DNA of 64,000 nucleotides from Echiichthys vipera (GCA_963691815.1 OY829663.1:5410023-5474022), one strand, 5' to 3'. Shown: positions 23,067 through 36,050, counted from the first letter of the stretch. Notes: a model not told the origin generated them from the sequence alone. Numbers and translations: made by a program.

Positions 23067-26000
23067 TCAGTCTCCTTTCAAAATGTCTCTGGGGACTTTG
23101 ACCACAAACAACATGGGGTCTTTGGCCTTGTTGCTGAAGGCTTTCCGGATGATGTCGACGGCGTGCTGATGCGTTACGCCCTGCAGGGAGACCCCGTCCA
23201 CTGACGCCAACTCGAACCCGGCCTGGAGACACGAGAAGGAAACTTTCAGTCGGATACAGAAATAAATAAAACAAATGTAGGAGTGGAAACACTTCAGGGG
23301 ACCTGCAGGTCTGAAAAAGAGTTTGTAGTGCACGCTTTTAAAGACCTGCAGATACTCTGAAGGGAAAGTTTGTCATAAAAACAGAAAAAAACACATTTAA
23401 AAAAGAAATACATGCACACATGCAAATGCACATTCATAAAATATACACAATATAAAATTTAAAGTGTAATTCCGGCGCAAAGTCATCCCATGGTCTTTTT
23501 CGGCACTTACATTCATCAAATAAGTCGTGGCTGGACGTGGCTAACAGTGGTTAGCTCGGAGCAGTAAGGTGAAGGCGTTAAAGGGTCTTTTTTAACCACT
23601 AATACTGCTAAAAATAACAGCAAACCTCTGCAGCAGCGTGAGAAGAGTCCCTACACACAAAACAAAGCAGCAACAACGTAGTTAGTGAAGCCAGAGTTTA
23701 TTAAAAGAGTGTTTTAAAGACTTACCTACTGGCCCCTGTACCAGCTCCTCTCATAGTAAAGTCCATTCAAGTGGATTACCAAAGTCAATCCCAAAGGAAG
23801 GAAACCCATTGGTGCTTTGTTTTGTGTAGGGACTCTTCTCATGCTGCTGCAGAGGTTTGCTGTTATTTTCAGCAGCATTAGTGGTTAAAAAAGACGTTTG
23901 AACGCCTTCACCGTGCTGCCCCAAGCTAATCCCTGTTAGCGACTCTCCAGGATGTCTGAACAGCTGATTTGATGTATGCAAGTGCCGAAAAAGAGGGGAT
24001 GGGATGATTTTGCGCCGGAATTACACTTTAAAACTATAACAATGTGAGAAGGTCAATCTCTTCACATCCAAAACCACCAGATTTTATTTATCACCTTTAC
24101 AGCACAGGGACAAAGGATTGTTAATAGATAGATATTTGTCGTTGGTACACAATAACTGAAAAATGTGAGGTTCATTATCCTTGAAATTTAAATATAAGTA
24201 TCTCCTGGCAACTGTAATTTTTATTATATTATTTTATGATCAATTTGTCATCATTTGTTCACATCTTTGAAATCAGACTTCTACAGAGGGGGACATATTA
24301 GAGTGTGACGCAACCCCCACATAGACCCTGAACGTGTCATCTGTATCTTAAACCACCGTGAAACCGCCCGTATCGTCAGCTCTGAAAGTGTCACCTTGAG
24401 AACTTCACTGGTGGACGCAGCTCCTCCAGGAAAGATCTTCTCGATCTTCACCACCGGCTGAACCTTCGACTCCATCCCACCAGATATACTGATGCCTGAA
24501 GACACCAAAACAACAACAACAGCTGGTTTGACTGAACCATGCACAGACAAAGTGACAGCTAGTTCTTTTAACATGTAGTTAATAGAAGAATACTACATAT
24601 TAGTATATTCTGTAAAAATAATAAAGGTATTTAAAGTCAGGAAGCTGCTAAAGTCAGTTATTAACTATATTTTATTACCTCTCCCTTCATTTTAACAGAT
24701 ATAATTTCCAGAAATTACGATATTGGAAAGTTTTGACTTGATTTGTCCAGATTTTTTATTCATGGTGCTCACGAAATATAAGAGAAGTAACGTCTTTGTC
24801 AGTCAGACGCCTCAATGTGAACACGTTTTATAGGAAAAACTTTCATACAAAGTAGTTCTTTAAGAGGAAAGCATTCAAGAATTATTAATATGTTGCTGTT
24901 ATGTTTTATCATCTCACTCCTGCCGTTTTGCTGTTTTATCCCCGCATGTTTTATGATTTTTGTTTGCATCTGTTTTAATGTGATGTGAACTTTTCCTGTA
25001 AAGGACTTTGTCTTGAATCCGCTCTCTGTTTTTGTTTTTCGTTTTTGTTAACGATTTTACATGTTTGAATTAAGAAGAAAGACAACAGCAAGAGCAAAAG
25101 AAAGACAAGAAAGAACGACAAAATACGAAAGAGAGACAAAGAAAGCAAGTAAGTCAGAGACAAAAAGATAAAGGATAAAGTAAAAATTAAAGAAAGTCAG
25201 AGAAAGAGGAAAGAAAGATGAAAAATACAAAGACCAAAGAGAACTAAAATAAAGGTGAAGGAAAGAAAGACAAAGAAAAGAAAAAAGAAAAAACAAAGAC
25301 GAAAGCAAAAAGAGAAAGAAAGAAGAGAGACAGAAATACAAAAATAAAGACAAGAAAGACAAAATACGAAAGGTAGACAAAGAAGAAAGCATGAAAGTCA
25401 GAGACAGAAAGATAAAAGAAAGAAAGAAAGATAAAGGTAAAAGAAAATAGACAGAAAGATAAAAGATAAGAGAAAAAGACAAAGAAGAAAGAATAAAGAG
25501 AAGAAAGACGGATCATTTTGTGGACCTGAGCCTTTAAATGACGACCCGTGGAACCTGCTACATTAATCATAATTGTGACGCTGAATCAACATTTACCCAG
25601 TGACTGTTTGGTTTTGGAGATGCTGACAGTCTGGAGCTCGTACTCCTGTTCAGACTCGGAGCCGTTGAGTCCGTTCTCAGAGGACGCCGGATGTCCGTTG
25701 GTCTGTTCGCTCCTCGCTCGCCGATCTGGACTGAACACCTGTGACAACAAGGGTCGACTCCTACGGGCGGCGCTCTGCAGTGTGAACACGGCGTCTTTAC
25801 TCCGCTCTCCGCTTTTCTCCTTTCTGCTTTGGGCGTGGCCGTTTCTAAACGGGGACCTCCCTCTCTCCGAGCTCGTGTCTGAGGTGGAGTGCAGGGAAAC
25901 CTCGTCGAAGTGGACGGAGCGGATCGTGCCGATGTCTGTTCGGAGAGGAGGGCGGGGGTCGTGGCTGCGCGTCAGCAGCCAGTTTGGGAGCATGGCGCTG

Positions 26001-29000
26001 GCAGAGGGGGGTCTGAGGTCTCTGGACTCCGCGTCGTATCCGTCCACTGGTATGTCCAGCAGCGGGGTGAAGGCCATGGAGGGACGGGGCCTCTCCCTGG
26101 ACCCCCGGGGCCCAGACACACTGAGCTTCTCCAGCTCATCCAGCAGGTGGCTCTCCTTCTCCACCTCCTCGGCGTTGTGGAGCTCAAAGCCTCCCCTGTA
26201 ATCTGGAGGGAAACGGGATGTTTCAGTGCCTAATTTTATGATGCAAACTTCAAACTAGAGCTGCAACAGCTGCTGACTCATCTGTCAATCATTTTCTCCA
26301 TTAATCGATTAGTCGTCTGGTTTAAAAAGTGTCAGAAAAAGGTGAAAAATCAGTGTTTCCAAAAGCCCAAGATGACAAATTTCAATTCTTGCTTTGTCCA
26401 AAACTCAAAGATCATCAGTTCAGCGTCATAGAGGAGGAAATAAATCAGAAACTATTCATTTAAGAAGCTGAAATCAGAGAATTTGGACTTTATTTTATTT
26501 AAAAAAAATGAATCAACATGATTAACTGATTGTCAAAACAGCTGGCAACTAATTCAATAGTTGAAAACTAATAATTTTAATCAACTTATCACTGCAGCTC
26601 CACTTTGAACCTTTCTATTGAGCAATAAAAATATTCTGATAAGAGTTAAATCAAGCCAGATGTTTTTCAGAGGATATAACAACTCCGTATTAGATCAAAT
26701 TTAAAGAGTATTGAAGCTGAGGGGAAAGGTACAGACCCGGGATCGGTGTGATGAGGCGCCGTTTGGGCGCTCGACCCGACGTGGGAGAGCGAAGAGGAGG
26801 AGTTTTGACTACAATACGGACAAGAAAGAAAAAGAAAGTGTTACAGAACAACGAGGACCGTTCAGACCTGATGTGTTGCACATGATCACACCACTTCTGA
26901 CACACACAGCATGAGTCACACGCACTTGAGCGATACTTGAGGATATCGTAGGCCTCGAGCTCGATGGGGGTCACCACATTATTGAACGCGCTCAGGTCAG
27001 GAGGAGGAAGCAGCATCCTGACGAACACGACAGAAACCCTCATCAGTCATCATTTTCATTGTTGTGTTACATTACAGAACAAGTTTAATTAAGTCATCAG
27101 CGTCCGTTTGTGAAACATTTGAGGAGATTATCCTGAAAAATCCTTAATCCCCTTCTGGCAGCGTTGGTAACACCACAGTTTCTCTGGCAGGATTTACAAA
27201 AAGTGGAGCGCAAACGTCCTCATTTTGTTATTTCCTTTATACACATTTATATAGACAGTGTTCCTACACGTTATCCATTCAAAAGCCCATACTTTCCTAG
27301 TTTTCCTCAAATTTCCAGACTTCTCGGAGGATGTTTTAGTCAATATTGAACATCTGAATAAAGACTGTTAAGACGTAAATACATGGTTTTAAAATCCAAC
27401 TTTGTATGTTTGCATGGTCCAACAACTGTAGAAAACACAGCTGCATGTAAACAAGAATATGAGTGGAATATTAATTTTCATTATCCACGTAAAGGGCTTA
27501 GTAGGAATCCTGTGTTTTTCAGAACAAAAGGGCAAAAATTGGAATATTGTGTGCATGTAAACTTCTCCAGTGAATCAGGGGCTGAATCAAAGAATTATTA
27601 ATAATTACACTTTATAGTAATTATTCCCTTTTTCTCTTCCTTACCGGACTTCCCTCAGCAGCAGCAGCTTCTCAGGTCTGTCCAGCACGGCCAGCAGGTG
27701 GCGTATCAAGTTCTTCACCGACCGCTCTGCCACGTACTGTTAAAGAGCAACATGGAAACGTTGTATCCACGTGGTTATGACTTAGACTGATGTGTGAAAT
27801 ATGTGATTAGAAACACAGGCTTATTCATCGGCCGTCCAAAGGTCAGCAAATCTAAAAACTACAATGTTTTCTGCAGCTGTGAAAAAAGCTTCTTACCCTT
27901 CGGCACGTCTTCATCACAGCGGCCACCTCCTCCTCAGTCATCAGCCTGCGGGCCATGTCCTCCACTACTACCAGCATCTCTGAATTTGGCATCGCACCGA
28001 GCTGTCGTCCCTCTGAAAACGTTACAGGGAAGAATCAGTGTTGGCGTTTGTCTGCTGGACCATAAACACCGCTCTGCAGTCCAACTTAAAAGACTTTGAA
28101 AAGACTAACGCGTGACACCCTCTCACATCTCAAGACAAGGTGAGTCAGTATTTGCAAGACTACAACTGGATTCCTTTTGAGATAATTTCCTAAGACACAC
28201 AACTCTGGAAACACCAGATAAGACGCCATATGTCACATTATCCTTGTCAATTCAGCAGCAACATAATCCATAAAGATAAACTATTTACCGACTTCCTGGT
28301 TGATCCAATCAGGAAGTGCCAAAAGCTGCAGTTCTCCAAGCGTCCACTAGGGGCATGATTCATAATAGAGCAGTTTCTCATTGACCCCCATGTTAAACAG
28401 GCCGTTTTCACAGCATCATTAAACCTGTTTAAGGCCTGGGACAAATAAACATCCTAGTCTGTATGTTTAGGTCATATCTCCATGACAACACTGGGGGGGT
28501 GAATTTTTTTGTATTTTATTAAAGGTTAAAGTTTATGAATAATTAGGGGCGTGGCCTCTTGAGTGACAGCTAGCCTCTGGGCCTCACTTCTCCTCGGAGG
28601 TAAATGTCAGCCAGTTTGGAGTATCTCCCTCCCCCTAATGTCACATACATGCCCCTTTTTGGTAGGAGAAAATACGGCAGAGTCAAAGTCTGACAAGATG
28701 GCGACTTCCATAGGCGAGGAAGATTGGATCGTGTTGAGAGAACCGACTTCGACAGAGAGGCTACGTCCGTTTTATATACAGTCTATTGTAATTAACATAC
28801 AAACTTTACATTTTGGATTTTGCCGCCTCAACTCGCTACCTCCCTCCGTTGGTTGGGTGCACTATTTAAGTTGGAGAATTTATAAAATAAAAAATGAATT
28901 CTCACATAAGTGCAAGTTAGTGGATCAGATACACACCAAACTAAACACAGACTCTTCTTCACTCACAGCTTCACAAGTCTCTCCGACTTTTCCACTCCAC

Positions 29001-32000
29001 CAAAAACAGTCCCCAACAAAAGCAACACTTCCTCAGTTTCATACATTTGATAAAAACTACAGGCGTGGCCGAGTGCTCTTCTTCCTGTTTAGTTTAATGT
29101 TACGTTTTCCACACAGCAACACAAGTGCCAGCATCTTCTTTGGCCAGTCAGAAAATCATTTTATGTACAAAAGTAAATTATGGGAAGTTAGAACATCCCT
29201 CCAGTGGAAACAATATCTTAAATAGATTGTAGTGATCTGGAAAAAAAAAATGCAGCTACCTTTTGCAGCCGTGGACGGCGACTTGGAGCGCCCCCTGCGT
29301 CCACCCTTGAATAGCGAGTTAACGAAGGTCTTTGAGCGCTGCAGCGTGCTCTTCTCCTCCGGGTGCTTCCCTTTCTGCTTCTTCTCTTTCTTCTGCTTGA
29401 TCTCTGTGATTAAACAGCAAACAGTCAGTCATTAATGCACTTCACCCGTTCCGATGTTTTGATGTTACTCGCTCTCTCTTTGCCTCACCCGCCACGGTGA
29501 CTTGGCTCTGGGACCTGCTGATTGGTCGGCTTGGTCTGCTGAGAGCCAGCAGCACGGCCGTCTTGTGGGACTCTTGCGTCCCGCCGCCCTCCTCTCCACG
29601 GATCACCGTGTCTCTGAGCAGAGTGGTTCGTCCCAGGCTGCGAGTGGTTTCTGCTCCTGTCCTCTGAGAGGGAAGGTCCGTCTGCATGGCGGCATCGGTT
29701 TGCTCTGACTCAGACCTGCACAAGGAAACCATCATGGTCAAGTCTAGTCTGTTAGTGTGGAGACAAGTTTCAAACCTAGAGCCAGTAAAAGCTTTTCTGA
29801 AATGTTTGAAACCATTTTCCCACAAGGATTCGCACATTTACACAGGTTTTTTTTTTTGTTTTGTCTTTTAAACATGGGAAGACGATCATGCCACAAGTGT
29901 CAAGTTTGATGTCACCAATGTGCCGTAAATCAGGGTAAGTAAACAGTAGCCCTCTACTGTTGCCCCATGGTGGCCAGTGAAAATATTGCCGTGGTTGCTT
30001 CTTTTTTATATTAGGGCAGTGTACTGCTCTTAGGTCTGGTACGGTTGCACTCACACTGGTCAAACGAACTAGGCTTTACCTGTGAAATGTGTTTGGGCAC
30101 GGTATGGATGGACAGTGTGAGTGCGCCCTTAGTTACTTATTAGTCTCTCTTTCAAATGAGCGAGATCAAGAGTAGCAGTAGTTACTGATGGAGGCAACGC
30201 ACGCCATAGCATAAAGCTGTTTTCACACTGCCGTCCGTCACCTGACCCTGACAACCGCATACTGCCCCTTTTCAGGGTGTTTCCATGAAAAAAGTGAAGC
30301 ATTTTTTAAGAGCAAAATCTCTGCGTGCACACAAAACCGCTTCTACTCTGCAGTCTCCCCTCATTGAAATGACTGGAGGAAGCAAGTTTAACGTGCTCCA
30401 GTGTGAAAGCCTTAACCCCAACCTAATGAATGAATGCCAATTGTAACCTTTCCTACTGAAGACAAGGGCCAGATGTTAGTCCAGCAGAAAGGGACTTTAC
30501 TGTTGCTTCGCCCAAATTTGAGAGACTCAAGCTGAAATTTAACAACCCTGACCTCTGGTCCTCAGTTGAGATGCAGACATCCACCATGTCTGAACCAAAC
30601 GGCAGGCTGGGAGGGAACATGACCTGCGACAGGCCGCTCAGAGAGCTGACCGGAGTCCCAGACGACAGAGAGGAGGCTGAGGAGTTGGAGTCTGAACCCT
30701 GGGAGGAAGATTTCTGAGAACCGTTGGCCACTGCAGGAAAGAAAACAAGAGATGTTTATTCAAGCACACTGAGCGTCCTGTGCTCTTTACAGATGCACAG
30801 ATACAGAAAGGCTCACACATCGCAGCTTTCTAGATAATGAAACATGAGAAAAAACAGATACATACGCTTATTGAGCCACCTGTATTCTGCCACCATCTCT
30901 TTATAAGCAGGGTATCGTCCCGCTTCCTGTGAAGATATGGCCACAGATATGCAAATGAGATACAGCAGAGACCTTGAAACTTTTATGGGATGGCTATATT
31001 TGATAAAGAGTAACCCTAGAACCACACACACACCACCTCCTCCCTTAAAGAGACACATTTCCCTTCTTGACTTTCTAGTAACCTTTGATAGTTGGGATGC
31101 TTTCTAACTCTTCAGTTTCCCCGGGGCAACGCGAGGCATCCCGGGGACAAGCCTTAAACACAAAACACGGCTCTAAGCTTTGATCAGCACCTGATCCCGG
31201 CTGCCTGGTGAATAATGCACACGGCCTGGCTATTTTTCACAGCGCGAAACCCAAGCTCCGACAAGTAAAGTGAGCGAGGAATATTACGACTGCATGCCAG
31301 CTGTCGGGGCCGTGCCACACAAACCGCCGCTACATCATCCGCTGCGTAGCGATGTGGGGGTTTGTGTTTGAGAGAGAATTAAAGATGAAAGGTAGCAAAC
31401 GGGGCGGAAAGGTAAATGCTTGTCAGGTCGTCTCAACGAGGCAGTTATGAAAGAACCGACATGCTTTCTAATAACAAAGAGTCGTTATGAAACGTGACAC
31501 TTCAGCTTATGTTTAACAGCGAAGTCTACACCAAACACTCAACTGAGACAACTCCACTCCCAACATGTTATAGAAGAGGAAAGCTCCCACTTCACCGGTG
31601 TACCAAAGGACTTTAGACGTTACATTTTATGCTATTTTTCTATCAAATTTCTATCATATTACCATTTCCTCCTGGAAGTCACTTCTGACCATTGATTATT
31701 TAGAAATGTACAAAAGTAGTTATTTCTATTGACGGCAAAGATCAATTTGTTCGTAGAAAGCATTCATTTGTTTTAAATTTTTGAAGAAAATTTCATTTTT
31801 TAAGGCTCATGTTTTGACATAAAGCATTTCTGACTGAACTGCTCAATGTGTCTTTAAATTTACATGTGCCACAGCATCTTGTTTTGGGTTTTTTTGGCCT
31901 TTTTTTAGCCTTTTATTTTACAGGACAGACAGGAAATGGGGTGAGAGCGTATGATTGTACATGATGCTCAGGGTCTCTGCTACGGTGTGTGTGTTTGTGT

Positions 32001-35000
32001 GGGTGTGTGTGCGTATGCGTGTGCGTGTGTGTAAGCTTGTCGTTTTAAATGTGTCTTTTAAAGGTCTAGCCTATTCTTGTTGATGCTTTTAATGTTAAAT
32101 TATTTTCTGCCATTTAAGGGATTGTACTGTAAATTTCGTTGTACTGGTGCAATGACAATAAAGACAATTCAATTTAAGAAAGAGAGGGGGAGACATGCAG
32201 CAAAGGGCCGCTGGTCAGAGACAAACCCGCAGCCGCTGCCTCAAGGAGCTTCTGACTCCTTACATGGGGTGACTGCTCTAACCACTGTTCCACTGACCAC
32301 CCCCACACCATCTTGTTCAAGATAAAAACCACTTAAAGGGGTAGTTCTGATTGGATGAAGTACTACAAGCAGTGAGTTACCAACAGTCAACACACCATGA
32401 CTGTCTAAAATACGTTTTTCTGCTGCCACGTCCACAGCAGCACGTTGCTTAGCTTCCGTGTTGATACTCCTGCCTGCTTCCTCAAACTGGGGATGCATCA
32501 CCTGCCATCTACTGTAGGAGACACACTAAGTGTTTCCTACAACCCAATTCAAAACACCTGAACAATCCCAGTTAAGGTTATAGTTTTGTTTGGGGGCTTC
32601 ATGGTTTTCTCTTGTTGTCAGGTCAGTAATAACGCTCTCACCCTGATGGTCAGCATGACGTGCGTGTGACTCTTCAGCACCTCCACGGCGTTACTGTGGC
32701 TTATGTCCTCGAAGCTCACACCGTTGGCAGCCAGGATCTGGTCCCCCATCTTTATTCCATTCTGTTCAGCCAGACCACCTGGATCAAGTCTGAGACAACA
32801 ATAACATAGGAGGCAATATGAGAGTTTATTTAAAGCTGCAGTCAGCAAGTCACGCAGTCTCCTCTACCAAGAGCTTCTATGCTCCCTCCCATCGAGTGCT
32901 CGTCAGTGCGTGTGCACCAGTGAATGCACCCGTTTCTTCTCTCATCATTAAAAAGCATGGGGTACACGCTACATGGCTAACTTACTCATAGATAGCAACT
33001 GCTAACATCATTTAGCGTATGCCTAGCTCGAGGCGTGTGCCTGTGATATTGTAAATTGTGCGAGGGGGGATTTCTGGCGTGTGCACGATCACAGCCCTGC
33101 CCAGTGGACAGGATGATGCGGGTGCAGTCAAACAAGCTCTACATTGAGGTAGAGGCACTTTTTCTTTTTTTCAACCAGATGATTTATGTTGAATATGAAT
33201 ATTATACTATTATACGGAATATGATCAAATGTTGCCGACTGCCGACTACGACTTTAATAACTAAATGTTTTAGAAAGAAAACTACAACAGTGACTTTCAG
33301 CCAGGTGAACTTCTTCTGTTGCTACAGGTTAGCCTACTTGGAAAGATTGTGGAGCAGCTCAACTAATTTTGTAAAAAATGGAAATTTTAATTTGATTAAA
33401 ATAATATCGGCTTTCTTTTTTGATGAGGGGAGGAGGGGATGGGAGGGAGAACAGGGAGAAAAGGTTGCTTTATTGCCGTTTTCTGTAGTTTGCGACCAAA
33501 AAACTAATAAATACATTAATAAAATTTTTTTCTAAAGAATATCGGCTGTAACACCTGAACACTGAAGCAGGTACCTACATGTTATGACCAAACAGAATAA
33601 ATAAACAGCTAAAAATGTACTTCAAATCATGAGAGAAAAGTAATGGATAAACACTTGAAACAGCTAAAAGTACAGACTAAACAGTTACAATAATTAGCTA
33701 CAATTAAGGGATACATGATGGAAGCATTCAAAGTAGTAATAGCTACAATTGCTGAATATATATACAAACCAGCCTGAATATTGACGGTTTAGTGTAACGT
33801 TATACATCTGGAAGATATTGGGAATGGATGAAGGGGTACGTGAAACACTGGTTCAGAAGAAGAGGTTCCTACTTGGAGACATAGATGCCCAGACCAAACT
33901 CCTTCCCCCCCCGGATGTTGAAGCCCAGGCAGTAGTCGTCTGAGGTGGTGTAAAGGTGCACGATCCTTTGGAGGGCGCTTCCTGAGCTGGCGTCCGAAGG
34001 TGTGCGTCCGCTCTCCTCCACCACCATACGCCTGTGTATCAAGTCCACCCTGTAGGGTTTTTTAAGTCGGTCAGAACCTAAAATTTTTGATAAAATGAGC
34101 TAAAAATCAAAACAGGATTAGCTCTCCGTCACCAGGTCGTCTTCTCCTTGGAGTAGCGGATGCCGGGGACTTTTCCAACACGTCTCACCACCATCCTCAG
34201 CCTATTGTTGCCCGTCAGGACCTTCACGGCACTGCTCATCGTGATGCTCTCCAGGCTGACACCATTCACCTCCACCAGTTTATCACCTACAAGCAGGCCG
34301 GCCTCCTCTGTGAACACACACACGGACGCTGTAACAGGAGCAGTTAGTTACAGATAATATTAGTCTCCAGCTAGTGGCACTTCTCGTTTACCTGCTGTAC
34401 TGTTGTCCTCCACCTTACTGACAAAGATGCTGAGGCCATGCTCTGAGCCTCCACGCACGCTGAAGCCCAGCCTACCGTCCACACTCTTATCCACCGTGAT
34501 CGTGTGGAGGTCTTCGCTGTCATCTCCACCTAAAAAAATAACGACACGTGGATGTTAATGAGCCAATAGTGCTCCCACGTCGCAGGTCAGAGTCCTGTAT
34601 CCAACTATACAGCGTGTCTGTCTGTCTGTGTGTGCAATTCACAAAAATGTGTTCATTAGATCTACACTCACCAGCCCAACTGCTCGTTAACGCAAATTTC
34701 TAATCAGCCAATCACACGGCATCAACTCAATGCATTGAAGCATGTAGACATGGTCAAGACCATGTGCTGCAGTTTAAACAGAGCATCAAAACGGGGAAGA
34801 AAGGTGATTGAAGTGACTTTGAATGTGGCATAGTTGCTGGTGCCAGACAGGCTGCTTTGAGGATTTCACAAACTGCTGATCTACTGGGATTTTCACCCAC
34901 AACCATCTCTAGGGTTTACAGAGAATGCTCCCAAATAGAGGAAATACCCAGTGAGCGGCAGTTCTGTGGGCGCAAAAGCCTCGTTGATGCCAGAGGTCAG

Positions 35001-35379
35001 AGGAGAATGGCCCAACTGGTTGGAGCTGATAGAAAGGCAACAGTAACTCAAATAGCCTCCTGAACAATTTGTGCTTTTGCAACCACCTTTAGTCTCAACT
35101 GTGCTGTATCCAAGTCTAAAATAAGTGCCCACTGTTGCGTCTTCAGAGTCTCTCAGACTGATAAACAATCATGCTCCTGCAGGTTGTAACGTGCACTTTA
35201 CACCCCCACTCCTTACCGTCCACAGGAGAGTTGATGAGGATGACCCGGCCCATGGGCGAGGAGGATCGGATTCCACGCCGGCGCTGCTCCTTCTTCCGTA
35301 AGAGGTTGCGTGTAGCCGTGTGTGACCCTTGGGTCCCCGGGGTCTTCTCCCTGCGGGACGGGTCTGACGAGTGAGCCAT
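23067..35379 (-). CDS. pdzd7: PDZ domain-containing protein 7 (Usher-syndrome scaffold)
   Basis: Scaffold of the stereocilia ankle-link complex that binds usherin, ADGRV1 and whirlin (family knowledge). Sixteen coding exons: 35379-35217, 34529-34392, 34307-34133, 34049-33873, 32789-32642, 30926-30866, 30730-30553, 29715-29489, 29403-29260, 28012-27897, 27736-27645, 27017-26926, 26808-26737, 26202-25597, 24495-24395, 23222-23067. They total 2646 bases, 881 residues plus TGA. PDZ1 (residues 62-145) has RLGFSVRGGSEHGL. PDZ2 (185-268) has YCLGFNIRGGKEFGLG. A harmonin-N-like region (490-560) has RRLMTEEEVAAVMK and VLDRPEKLLLL. PDZ3 (790-880) has GISISGGMESKVQP and VDGVSLQGVTHQHA. SSPMGRVILINSP near the N-terminus also matches PDZD7. 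The protein stops about ten residues after PDZ3, shorter than the human tail. The donor of exon 26737 (GTCTGT) is weak. Confidence 0.95.
23459..24031. mobile_element. MITE with TTAA ends (piggyBac-like), copy 2
   Basis: This is the second member of the family at 7820-8338. The ends read TTAAAGTGTAATTCCGGCGC and its complement. It sits in the last pdzd7 intron. An extra internal partial repetition (two AACAGCAAACCTCTGCAGCA-type blocks) makes it longer than copy 1. Confidence 0.75.
25075..25512. repeat. Strand-asymmetric purine tract
   Basis: About 440 bases are almost only A and G on the plus strand, built from GAAAGA and GACAAAG-type words. It lies in the pdzd7 intron between exons 25597 and 24495. 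On the transcribed pdzd7 strand it is pyrimidine-rich. Long open frames across it are composition artefacts. Confidence 0.8.
26257..26600. mobile_element. Fish MITE with AGAGCTGCAAC ends
   Basis: It starts AGAGCTGCAAC and ends ACTGCAGCTC, with TTAATCGATTAGTCG near the left end and a matching motif near the right. This is the signature of a very common teleost MITE. It lies in the pdzd7 intron between exons 26737 and 26202. Confidence 0.6.
28240..28790. repeat. Interspersed repeat ending TATACAGTCTATTG
   Basis: It occupies a pdzd7 intron and ends with TATATACAGTCTATTG, similar to the ends of the repeat at 55941-56393. The left border is uncertain. It encodes nothing recognisable. Confidence 0.4.
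30030..30128. mobile_element. Truncated Harbinger-like MITE, copy 3
   Basis: The right 100 bases of the family at 38836-39413 are present: GTACGGTTGCACTCACACTGG, a middle block, then GGACAGTGTGAGTGCGCCC. The left part is missing. It lies in a pdzd7 intron. Confidence 0.6.
31880..32310 (+). repeat. SINE-like repeat interrupted by a LINE tail
   Basis: The outer parts (31880-31956 and 32178-32310) form one fish repeat: a GACAGGAAATGGGGTGAGAG block, then GAGAGGGGGAGACATGCAGC and a CCGCTGCCTC region. A second LINE tail, like 11983-12265, is inserted at 31957-32177 and ends in ATGACAATAAAGACAATTC. Confidence 0.55.
32330..32590. repeat. Interspersed repeat, relative at 45720-45875
   Basis: Shared words with 45720-45875 include GCTTCC(A/G)TGT, CCAAACTGGGG-type and CTGTAGG(A/G)A followed by ACAACCC and CTGAAC. 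Both copies end near a TCCC(G/A)TTAA motif. The family is unnamed here. Confidence 0.45.
34655..35062 (+). mobile_element. Tc1-like transposon remnant (5' end and HTH of transposase)
   Basis: After the ATCTACACTCACC end comes a Tc1-type leader (TGCTCGTTAACGCAAATTTC). A frame then encodes the N-terminal helix-turn-helix of a Tc1/mariner transposase: QTADLLGFSPTTISRVYREC, later ERQFCGRKSLVDARGQRRM. The frame breaks at about 35062 and the catalytic DDE part is absent. The copy is therefore dead. It sits in pdzd7 intron 1 on the opposite strand. Confidence 0.85.
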
Positions 35380-35578
35380 TGAGGCAGGCGGGGTCCCCTT
35401 TCACACGCACTCCAACGGGGGCTCAGCTCCGCGTGGAGGAGCCTGCAGCAGCAGAGAGAAGGGGATCCTCGGCACAGTGAGACTACATCACTATTATCAC
35501 ATCTGGACCCAGAGCATCCATGTGTGCCAAAGAAGAAGGAAAAAAATCATGCAATCCATAATAAAAGGAAAAATAAAT

Positions 35579-36050
35579 GAAAAATTACTTAATATCTCAA
35601 AATAAGACTTAATATCTAAAAACAATGACTTAATACCTGAAAATAAGACTTAATATCTCAAAATAATGACTCAATATCTTAAAATAATGACTTAATATCT
35701 TAAAATAATGACTTAATATCTTAAAATAATGACTTAATATCTTAAAATAATGACTAAATATATCAAAATAAGACTTAATGTATCAAAATAAGACTTAATG
35801 TATCAAAATAATGACTTAATATCTTAAAATAATGACTTAATGTCTAAAAAATAATGACTTAATGTCCAAAAAAAAAGACTTAATATCTTAAAATAATGAC
35901 TAAATATCTCAAAATAAGACTTAATATCTTAAAATAATGACTTAATATCTTAAAATAATGACTTAATATCTCAAAATAAAGACAGAATAACTTGAAATAA
36001 TAATTTAATATCTCAAAATAAGACTTGGTATCTTAAAATATTGACCGATT
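35579..36050. repeat. AT-rich minisatellite, unit about 20-21 bases
   Basis: Roughly 23 tandem units of AAAATAATGACTTAATATCT or the shorter AAAATAAGACTTAATATCTC are present. The array lies between the candidate pdzd7 noncoding exon and its first coding exon. Mixed unit lengths indicate slippage and partial homogenisation. Confidence 0.9.

Noticed and set aside
25057..25570. Phe/Leu/Ser-rich minus-strand frames
   Set aside because: Artefacts of a purine-only tract; no conserved motif and a composition unlike any membrane protein.
25548..26201. 217-codon plus-strand frame
   Set aside because: Opposite-strand shadow of the large pdzd7 linker exon at 25597-26202, which has splice sites and homology.
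35579..36050. CRISPR-like array
   Set aside because: Units are contiguous with no unique spacers, in an animal genome; it is a minisatellite.
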